A DNA stretch of 64,000 nt from Chamaecrista fasciculata (lineage: Eukaryota > Streptophyta > Magnoliopsida > Fabales > Fabaceae), in NCBI GenBank assembly GCA_003254925.1, contig QANZ01038626.1, positions 80,823 through 144,822 of the forward strand, given 5' to 3'. The translations under genes were made by a program, and so were the position numbers. The notes below the pieces were generated by a model that saw only the letters and a list, made by a program, of their open reading frames with translations, had not been told where the DNA came from and ran no database searches. Positions within the stretch are counted from its first letter, which is position 1, and each line of letters begins with the position of its first letter. Below are positions 47,901-58,612 of this stretch, piece after piece.

Positions 47901-49971
47901 TCTACACAGAATTTGCAAGATCAATTTACAATGAGCAACAAAAGCAAAGATATAGTAAATTATAAAAAAAAAAAAAAATCTTACATTATCACCCCACTAC
48001 TGAAAAGCATAAGAAAATATTTATTCATCATATATTCTATTAGGGTTTAAGGATTGTTTCTTCAATAGTAAGATCCATTGAATTTGTAGAGGCACTTTAT
48101 TTGGCAACTCTAAGTCGGTACCTAAATAAATTTCCCTGATACTTAGGTCAGCTTCATACAAACATTCATCTTACTTAGCTTGTGCAAATTTTCAAAACCC
48201 GTCGTTTTAGTCTCTCAAGAATTCGTGGATCTGGCTTCCAGCTTTCAACCTTTTCCAACTTAACTATTGAGCCCGAGGTTTGGTTATTAACTAATTACTT
48301 ATATCTGCATCAATAAATAAAATACTTCCAAAACATAGTTTGTCATCAATTTTTCTCTATCAAATTAATTCTTCACATAATTGGCACAATCTCTGAGCTC
48401 TTAAAATGAAATATAAAATGCAAAATATATACAATCATATAAGGCCAATTTGGAGTGGAACATCTAGAGAAATGAGAAAGAAACAATTATATATGTATTG
48501 ACTACACAAAAGTGAACCTCGATGCTGATCTACCCATAGACTACACAAAAGAGAACTTTGAGAAGTATCTAGACAATTTTGATATACCAGGCCAGTGATT
48601 TTACGTACACTGATTTGTTAACCATCGCAAATCCATCATCAGAATACCCTTAATTGTTTGGTAATGAGTAGTCATTATAGGAACCATATAAATCTAACTT
48701 CATCGTTTTAACTTATTAAAAGATTTCAATTCCCGACTTACAAAATCATCTCATCATACATCTAATTCCTAAAATAACAGGTGATCAAACCAATGGAACC
48801 CACATATTTCAACATCTAACACCCTTCCAAATATTTAAAATAGATATGACAAAGTGGCAATTTAATAACTTTTTTTTAAAAAGAAATAATGCACCCAATG
48901 GATTTTCAAGCTTGAATGAATCCATCACACTCCTCTACTTTTATTAATTAGTATTCTTCTTGAACTAATATCAGATTTCAATAATACTTAATTCCATCCG
49001 ATACTATATATATATATATGTAATCTCTGTGGGGGCTAATAGATAGGATGCATTTTAGGCCGCATGATTTGTATCATCTTTCCCTATCTTAATGTTATCT
49101 CTGTGCGTTTTTACAAATATATATATATATATATGTAATCATTAGACAAATTGAAGATCTTAACCTCTTTTTTTATGAGTGCGTAAAAACATTTCAACTA
49201 ATGATGGCTAGGTTTATGTATCTTTTCTCTATAGTTGTAAATAAAAATTGCTTTCCAAGTTATAGCTACAAGAAATATACAATCATTAAAAGGAAAAATA
49301 AATTGAAATTCTTACCATTCAAAACTTTAATCGAAGAAATCACAGTCGAGATAAACTTCAACCTTCCATCATACTTAAAAACACATCATAATTCATCGTG
49401 TACGAAAAAATATCAACGATACACAGCACTTGTGAGAATAATTCAACCGTAAATCTTCTGATTTGCCTCCAACTGATTTACGGTATAAATCATACCAACA
49501 GAACAACTCTGAAATGCAAAACATATCCGAAATTCATAATAAATAAAGAAACGCGATTCACCAAAACGAACAAAAAAAAACGTATTTTTGGAATTGTCAA
49601 TCGGAAGAAGTACCAATATTTCAAAAGAGAAAATGAAAAGAAAAACTGAAATTAGCGGCAGAAGAACTTCGCTACCATAACCACATGCGTTTAGAAGCTC
49701 TCTTCGTTCTGATCTTCTTTGCTTTATAATTTGCACTTTGAAACAATGAAAGAAAGAAGCGGCGTCAAGGAAGAAGAATGTATAACTATAATCTAACCTA
49801 ATCCTCACTTATTTATAGGTGGGACTGTCCGACCTTTAATTTTCTTTTTAGTAAATAAAAAATGTGCTTAGTTCAATTACAATAAAGATTAGTTTTTTTT
49901 TTTCAAATAATATATTAATAGGTGAAATCAAATACTAATCATTAAATTGAAAATTTATGTCATAAATATAA
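47901..49971. other. AT-rich region with a possible minus-strand gene remnant
   Basis: A minus-strand TATAAATA at about 49809-49817 precedes a leader-like CT-rich stretch (49690-49790). At 48175-48263 a minus-strand frame behind a CAATAG acceptor-like site reads KLEKVESWKPDPRILERL and ends at TAA. I cannot link the two by convincing exons, and no family is recognised. Confidence 0.25.
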
Positions 49972-51908
49972 GAGAAAATTATAAAGAAGGTTTTATGTGA
50001 TTTTGGGTAATTAGAGATTTAGGTTTGGCAAAATAATCTATCAAATTATTTGGATTATAACCTATCAAATTATAATTTGATTGGATTATAATCTGATTGA
50101 ATTATAATTAAATAGTGTTTGGATGAGTTTTTGAAAAATGAGATTTTTAGTGTGTAGAATTATTTAAATAGGTATATAATGATTGGGTTTAGTAGATAGG
50201 AGGGTGTGGAAATTGATATTGTATAGGGGTAAAATTCGAATAGAATATTACATTTCGACTTTTTAGATTTTGTTAATAATGAGTTGTTTGGATAAAAAGT
50301 TTGAAAAGTAGATTTTTGTTTGGTGAGATTTTTTTTGTATTGGAATTTGTAATAATCATATTTTTTTAGAAGCTCCCATTTGAAGCTTTTTCTAGATTAT
50401 TTTAAATTATTCTACTTGATAACTATAGATATTATAATTACAATTATCGTATATTGCCCAAATAATTTTCTAGGATGACACTTACTTTTTGTTCCTTCAT
50501 TCTGTATTGACTGAACGAATCATCCGCTTAAAAATAGTACGAGTTGGTTGGTTCATGTGATATTAAAGTCGTGAATCATTTGGTTCCTGGGTTAAAATAA
50601 TAGTCATTGTCCATCTGCTTCTCTCTCTATATTACAACTATAATTATTTAATTTCGTCAAAATAAATTTTAGACAAAAAAATTTTGACTTTTGAGCCATC
50701 TAATTTTTATCGAATTAACACATCAGTCCCTAATAGAGAAAAAAAAGTTGAAAGCATATCAAAGTGTTTCAAAATAGTGATGAATCGTTATTTAAAATAA
50801 AAAAATTAAATATTTTGGTTGAATTTATATTTTGAATTTATATAGTTAATTTTCTAAATAAGAGGGATAAAAATTATTGTTAATAATAAAAATATAATAT
50901 TAATTAATATTTTAAAAAATAAATTATTATTATTTTTTTATTAAATATTAAAAATAAAAGTAAAATTTTATTTATAATAATTTAGAAAAAAAAAATGTTA
51001 AAAGGAATTGGTGAAAAGTGATGTGATGGAGAAAAATTGTTGTAGGTATAATAAATGAGAGGTGATATAAAATGACTAAAATGCCCTTTTGGATATATTT
51101 GAATATATGTAATTATAGGTATGTTAATAGAGGTATAATCGTAATTGAGTATTTTAGGATATGAGATTTTTGTAGATTATAATCAGATTATAATCTAATC
51201 TGAAACAAACAGGATTATTTCAGATTTTGCGCTAAAATCAAATTATAATTTGATAGAATTATTTAAACGAACTGAGCTTAATGTCTGTAGTTCAAAAATT
51301 ACCCAAATAAGGCTTGAAGTTTACTCAGCAGAAATGGTCTCTATAGTATATTTTCGTCCAAAAATTAATAGATTCTAGCATTTTTATCAAGATTTCATCC
51401 CTTTCAAAATTTTCTTTTATTTAAGTCTCCGATTCATCTCAAAATAGTCTTTCTTCTTCTTCAATTCAACACCGTGTGAAGGACGACGAAAACCATGTGA
51501 CGCTTAACATTCTCATCATGCTTCTAATCGACATGGTTTTATACCATGTGAAGGACAACAAAAATCACATGATACTCAATATTCTCTTCGTGCTTCTGAT
51601 CGACGTAGTTTTTGTTGTCCTTCTTTCTCTTCAATTCAACGCTGGGTTTTAGTTACTTATGTAATGAAAATGATAAACTTTTTAAATTATTTAGAGATGA
51701 ATCTGAGACCTGAATGAAAGAAAATTTTAAAAGAAAGAGTAAAATCTTGATAAAAATGTTGGAATCTGTTAATTTTTGGACGGTAGTATACCATAGGACC
51801 CTTTCTACCAACAAAGTAATCCTCAAGCACTATTTTGGTAATTTTTGAACCACATAGACCCAATATTTAATTATCTCAACCCACATGGACCTTCCTTGAA
51901 ATTTACTC
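49972..51908. mobile_element. Composite foldback element with a nested insertion, perfect 9-bp TSD
   Basis: Ends GAGAAAATTATAAAGAAGG and CCTTGAAATTTACTC face each other across 1937 bp. TAAATATAA flanks it (49963-49971, 51909-51917). The left arm breaks at about 50030 and resumes at about 51280 (GTTCAAAAATTACCC), so roughly 1.25 kb is a later insertion with its own inverted TCAAATTATAATTTGAT-rich ends. The interior at 51470-51610 holds a 71-bp imperfect tandem duplication. Confidence 0.75.
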
Positions 51909-51929
51909 TAAATATAAAAGTAAACTTTG

Positions 51930-52895
51930 GGTTTACTTCGTTAGTAGAAGGGTCCCAGTGGTATATTTTCATTCAAAAATTAACGGAAAAATGAGTTTTA
52001 ATCAAGATTTCGCTTCAAGATTTCCTTTCATTCAGGTTATAATTCATCTCATAATAGTAAAGTTTATCATCTTTATCAAACAGGTCCCTAAAACTTGCAA
52101 ATCGAAAGAAATATGTTTATGTGGTAAAATAGTAATTCTAGCCTTTTATTTCTACACCTAAATTATCACATATACCCATAAATTTTCCAAAAATTCAATT
52201 GAGTCCCTCCAACCCTTTGTATAAACTCATTCGACACTTGCACCATTTTAGTCTCTTCCACTTCGTCTTCTTCCTCCACATAGTTCCTTTCACCGTTAAC
52301 TCCTCCCCACTACCACAAAAGTCACTGACGACCTCCCTGGACTATCGTACGTCGGAGATCCGCAACCACCGTAGGCTCCTCCTTCTCTTCTCATCTAGGT
52401 GATGATTTCTTCCTCTTTTCTCGTCAATTTCGCTTAATGAAATACCCATTCATTTTGCTAGTTTTTCTTGAGTGTTAGATACTGCCAAATGCTATTTTTT
52501 TATATATTCTAACATTCCTAAACATTAAATTAAAGTCTAGTTTCGTCTTCATCAAGTTGGGGACTCGGTAGAATATGGGTAAAACTTGAATTGAGGTTTT
52601 TTATAAAGATGGTAAATTTTCTGAACTATTTTGAGATGAATTAGTGACCTGAATGAAAAGAAATCTTGAAAGAAGGGTGAAATCTAAATAAAAATGCATT
52701 TTTCATTAATATTTTAACAGAAATATGCCACAAGGACCCTTTCTACTAACGGAATAAATCTCACGCCCTAAATTGATACTTTTTAAATCACAAGGATACC
52801 CTAAATTGACACTTTTTAAATCACAGGGACTCAATCTCTAAAACCTCAAACAACAGGGACCATCCTTATAATTTACCCAATTTTAAAGATTATAC
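51930..52895. mobile_element. Foldback element with truncated left arm and gene-like interior
   Basis: GTTAGTAGAAGGGTCC (left) pairs with GGACCCTTTCTACTAAC (right), and CAAGATTTCCTTTCATTCAG with CTGAATGAAAAGAAATCTTG. The right arm continues about 110 bp further to TAATTTACCC; the matching left end is missing. The middle (52200-52400) is GC-richer with a 67-codon frame that is not recognised. Confidence 0.7.
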
Positions 52896-52968
52896 GGAAA
52901 ATTAATAGGTCTTTTCCTAATTTTTTTTGTTAATATGGAAATAAAATTTGTTTATGTGTTAATTAAAA

Positions 52969-53752
52969 GGCCAAAGTGCGAATTTAGTCCTGTAACTTTG
53001 CTTCAGGTCCCAAATCAGTCCTATATCTTTTTTGTCTCAGATTTGGTCCCATATGTTTTGAAAACTTCCCACCGTTAGTTCTCTGTCCATTTTAAATTAT
53101 AGTTTAGTCTTGAAAACTTCAAGTCCCTTTCACATTAGTCACTGACTATCAAAAATGAAAGTCAAAGAGCATCCTTGAAGATTCTCAAACCTTACTTCTT
53201 GGTCCCTAATCCATGAATTCTTCATGAAATGGAATAGAAATGCAAAAACAACACAAATTAAAGCAAATGACAGAGAGACCAAAATTGAAAACGTAGAAGA
53301 AAGTTTGGATTTTTGAAAATTTTTTCTTAAAGTATTTGAGAGCAATTATTTGAGTGAGATTTCAGTGAGGATTGAGGTTTTTGGATGAGTTATTGAGTTT
53401 CTCGGCGATTTCCGTATGTTTTACGATGAGTTTTGGACATTTTTCAGTGGGTTTTAAATTTTCTGCATTTTCAGTTTTGGTCCATCTGTCATTTTCTTTA
53501 ATTTGTATTGTTTTTGCATTTCTATTCCATTTCATGAAGAATTTATGAATTAGGGATCAAGATGTAAAGTTTGAGAATCTTCAGAGATTCTCTTTCACTT
53601 TCATTTTGATAGTCAGGGACTAAAGTGAAAGGGAATTGAAGTTTTTAGGACTAAAATGTAATTTAAAATGGACGAAGGACTAATGGTGAGAGGTTTTCAA
53701 AACATATAGGACCAAAACTGAGACAAGAAAAAGTATAGGAATGATTTTGGCC
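52969..53752. mobile_element. Foldback MULE-like element, perfect 9-bp TSD
   Basis: GGCCAAAGTGCGAATTTAG and the inverse GATTTTGGCC bound 784 bp; arms of over 300 bp pair, including GGAATAGAAATGCAAAAACA and its complement. TAATTAAAA flanks it at 52960-52968 and 53753-53761. It lies about 500 bp downstream of the synaptotagmin stop. Confidence 0.92.
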
Positions 53753-53761
53753 TAATTAAAA

Positions 53762-54249
53762 TATTATAATGTTAACTAATGATATCATATCTTCAACTAA
53801 CGATAATATCTCACAAATTTGGTTGACTATTAGATAGAGATACTAAAATTGATGAAAAGTAATTTATGAGGGACTAAATTGATAAATAAATCTACAACGG
53901 ACTGAATTGAGAAAGCACTAATGTATGAGGGACTAAAGTAGAGTTTTAGCCAATTATATATATACACTGCTTCATTAATCACGTATTTTTTGAAATTAAC
54001 AAAATACATGTTTATTCTCCTCATAAGAATTTCCATTCCAAGTTCCAACAATGATCAGTTCTTGTTTAGATCGTAAAACAAATAAATACTAAGTTATAAA
54101 AAAAAATGAGTGATTAATTTGTATATCTTCAAAAAGTACAAACAAACTCCACTATCAATTCAAACACCTCCTCCCAAGTCTCTCCCTATATTGATGAAGA
54201 ATGAGAAAATAATTACAAAGAAACAAGAGGGATTATTGTAACACTAAGC
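53762..54249. other. AT-rich DNA downstream of the synaptotagmin stop
   Basis: No gene seen. The part next to 54249 should contain the 3' UTR. A block with a repeated GAGGGACTAAA motif (53866-53945) resembles a foldback arm. Confidence 0.4.
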
Positions 54250-57200
54250 TTATGAAGATATCCATTGCAACTCTATTTGGATGCGACCATTCTTTGAGTC
54301 TATAAGATGGTATTTTTCATTGATTCTCTTGTTAGCAACAACATCTGCAAGACTGATCTCAATATAACCCAGATGTTCCTATTCATCAAATGGTCAAAAA
54401 CATGAGGAAGTATACAAATTGTGTATAAATAGATGCATCTCAAAAAGGGAAGTCCAAGAAACACTGGACAGAAACATAAACTCTTTATAAAATATTAGGA
54501 AGAAAAATATTGAAGGATGCAAAAATTTTAAGAATGTCGTTAAGTTTTTGGCCAAAGTCTTAATTTGGTCCCTCATGTTTGCTCAAAGTTTTGTTTGGTC
54601 TCTCAAGTTTTCTTTGTTCTGTTTTGGTCCCTCAAGTTTTTTTCTTTCCATTTTGGTTCCTCATGTTTGCTCAAAGTTCCGTTTTGGTCCCTCAAGTTTT
54701 TAAAAAGTTTCACCGTTAGTCCCGGACACTTTTCCATCTACCTTTTCCGTTAAATAAAGAAAAAAACTATCTTTCATCTTCCAAAAATTTTTCTCTTTTG
54801 CATTAAGGTCCTTTTCTTTTGTAAAAGAGCAAAATTGTTGAGAGATGTAACTTAGTTTTTTAACTTTTTATAAAAAAGAGGATGGAAAAGAGTCAGTGAC
54901 TAATGGTGGAACTTCTTAGAAACTTGAGGGACCAAAACAAAACGAAAAAAACTTGAGGAACCAAAACGGAATCTTGATCAAACATGTAGTACCAAAATAG
55001 GACTTTGGCCTAAATTTTTTAAACAAAAGTAAGACACATGGTAAAAAAAAAATTTTATGATTAATCATGATTGAAAAAGAAAAAATATAAAAGAACTTTT
55101 TGTGCGATCAATCACAACAAATATATATATATATTGAAAACTTAATTAGAAGAACTTTATAATAAATATCTGAATTTTGTACCTTTCGACACATAAAGTT
55201 GCGCGATGAGGTGCTAACAACCTCAACATGTATTCTCTCGTGCGTGGGAGGCTCCTCCGCTACGAAACTGAACTCCTCTTCCCATCTTGGATCTCTGGTC
55301 TTTTTCAAGTGCTATAACAATATCCAAAGTATTATTTTTAGACATAAATAAACCTATTTCAACGTCCAATTCAAATCTCATTTCATACTATATAAGTAAT
55401 AATTTTAAGGGTCAATTATATTTTGGTACCCTGTGGTTTGATCCTATTTCACTTTGGTACCCTATGGTTTGAAACCTGACACTTTTGTATCATGTGGTAT
55501 ACTCCATTAACACTTTGGTACTTTTTGGAGCTATTTTGTAATTTTAACCATAATAAATTTTGCAGAAATTATATACTGACTTCAAAATTTTTTTAAAGTT
55601 TTCATTTTAGTCCCTAGATAATATGTATCCAGGGATCTATTTATAATTTTTTGGAGTCAATATGTAAGTTTTGCAAAAATTTTTATGGTTAAAATTACAA
55701 AATAGCTCCAAAGGGTACCAAAGTGTTAATGGAGAATACCACAGGGTACCAAAGTGTCAGGTTTCAAACTACAGGGTATCAAAGTGAAATAGGGTCAAAC
55801 TACAGGGTATCAAAGTGTAATTTACCCTAGTTTTAAGGCCAAAGTGCATTTTTTATCCCATAACTTTTGCTCAGGTCTCAATTTGGTCCCATAATGTTAT
55901 TTCATTGCACTTTTGGTCTCATCTTTTACTCAAGTTGCAAATTTGGTCTTGTGTCACACTTTTAGTCTCATGTAATTTTGTCAGGTTGCAAAATTGATCC
56001 CATATCTTATGGTTAGATTGCAAAATTAAGGTCAGGTGCAAAATTGGTCCCATATATTTAGGTCAAGTGGGATTGACGGTGAAACTTTTTGGAAAGACAT
56101 GGGACCAATTCTACAACTTGACTAAAAGATATAGGAGAAAAAGTGATACAGAACCAAATATACAATCTTTTGCAAAGATATGAGATCAAAAGTGTAACAA
56201 AAAAAGGTTATGGAACCACATAGAAGCCTGAGTAAAAGTTAGGAAACCAAATTAAAAGTGCACTTTGACCTAATTTTAATGTGTTTATTTCAAAGTAGAT
56301 TTGAAGTGTTGTATGTACCTTAGTCCTTTTCTGCTCCCCTTTGAAAATAATTCTAGCTTGTGGATTAGTATGGTACTTTCCTTCAACATCTTGAGCTTCA
56401 TGAACTATAACCACAAGCAAACCTCCACCAGCAGGAGTGCCTTGTGGAACTTTCTGTTGTATATGAATAGTTTCACTCTTGAGCAAATCCTCCCCTTTGA
56501 ATGGTTTGTATGTTAATTCAATCACGATTTGGCCACGTGACTTTTCATTTTGGCGTTCTGCAGGATCCATGTTTTTCAAGAGATCAAGGGTAAAAACTTT
56601 AGGCTGCTCGGGTGTGATTTCTTTTATAGGTACTTCATTTACACCCATCTTGTCATGCTTCCCGACCTAAAGCAAAAGAAATAAGAAAAAGCTAAATTGT
56701 AAATTTGGTCCCATATCTTTTGCATAGTTTTCAATTTGGTCCCGTATCTTTTCTTATTGCAGATTTGATCTATATCTCTGGGTCAGGTATCAATTTGGTC
56801 TCATATTTTTTGGTTGCATATTTGGTCTCATATCTTTAGGTTAGATACAGAATTGGTCTCATATCTTTGGGTTAGGTGAAACTTTTTACAAAGATATGGA
56901 ACAAAATTGAGACTTTTTGAAAATATATGAAATCAAAAGTGCAAAAAGAAAAAGACACAAAACCAAATTAGGAACTGAGTAAAAGACATGAGATCAAATT
57001 TACACTTTGACCAAATAAAAATAAAAGTTCATTAGACAAGAATGAGACACTAGATTAGAACATAGGCAAAAGTATTTTTGGTGCCCCTAAAGTATGAGGC
57101 CAGTTTCAATTGTACCTCGAAAATTTTTTTTGGTCAATTGTTTCACATTTGAGTCAATTGTACCCCTAATTTAGGGAGTACAATTGACACAAAAAAGAAA

Positions 57201-58554
57201 AGATTGAGGGTACAATTGACACAAAAAATAAAATATTAAGGGTATAATTGACCTAAAAAAAATTTTGGGATACAATTGAAACTAACCCCATACTTTGGGG
57301 GTAAAATTGACCCAAAAAATCTTTGGAGGTACAACTGAAATTGACCCTATACTTTGGGATACCAAAAAATACTTTTGCCTACAACATAAAATTAAACCTA
57401 TGACCAAATATGTGTGTATGTGTGTTTATATTTACCTGCTCCCAATCAAGAACTTTAAGCATCAAAACTTGGTTATCTGGATCTTTAACAAGCATATTGA
57501 ATTCTTCATTCCATTCAGGATTCAAGTTTTTATGCTTGACTTGAGTCTTCTTTGCAGGAACCTTATCGTCAGAGAGTTTTAGTTTCACATAAGGGTCGGA
57601 TGAACCAAGAAAATCTGCCTTCTTTAGCTTCATTGCTCTCAAAACCTTTACATGAAGAAGTCCAACAGGCCTCCTCAAGGCTCTGAAATCCCCAATAAGG
57701 TTCATGTGCAAAAACATAAAAAGAGTAATGAATAATCCCAACACATAATGACAACATTGTAAGTAAAAAAAAAAAAGAAACACCAAAAAGCTTACTTTAT
57801 TGGATCTAAAATTTGAACTTCCAAGGCTTTTGGCCATAAATACATATTGGCAACCTGATCTTTGATAAGTTCCTATAATACATGATGATAAAATTTCAAG
57901 CTTAGTAGTGACGAAAGTACATTAAGCATGAACTAAAGAGATATGGTATATTGTAAGATTTGTACCTGAACAACTCTATAGAGTCCAGGAATAGACATAA
58001 GATCTGCCCCAAGAAGTTTTAGCCCAAAATCAACATGTGGCTACAAGATGAAAGATATAACAAATAGAGTCATGATGATGATAATCATGAAGTTGGATCC
58101 TCTATCATTGAATCCTCTAGATTTCTCTAACAATTTTAGAGTGGGTGAAAAAATGGATCGCAGAGTTTCGTCAACATTTGAAGCTTATGGTGACAATTTT
58201 ATCATCTAAAAGTGCCTAAATACAGAGAACTCTAGAGGATTCAATGACAGAAGATTTAGTTTTGATAATCATAGTTCCACAATGCTATGATAATAAAAGC
58301 CAAATTAATGACTCATTATTAGAACAAATACAAGTCAATTTAAATTAAAAAAAAAAAACTAGAAGTTGGTGAGATTTGTCATTTAATCATCATAAACCTT
58401 CTCCATGAGAGACACATATATGTTGGCAAAGCAAGGAAATGATGGAACCAAAGGCTTCAAAGTAATGCGAGGATTCACAAAGACTTGCAAATCCAACACC
58501 TGAAAAGGAAAAAAAAATATATGGAGGACTTAGAATCATAGTTAGCCTTTTTCA

Positions 58555-58612
<58 letters not shown>

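Noticed and set aside
49443-49808. Minus-strand ORF of 121 codons, Phe-rich
   Set aside because: Composition is that of AT-rich DNA; no domain seen, though a TATA box lies upstream (kept as a weak finding).
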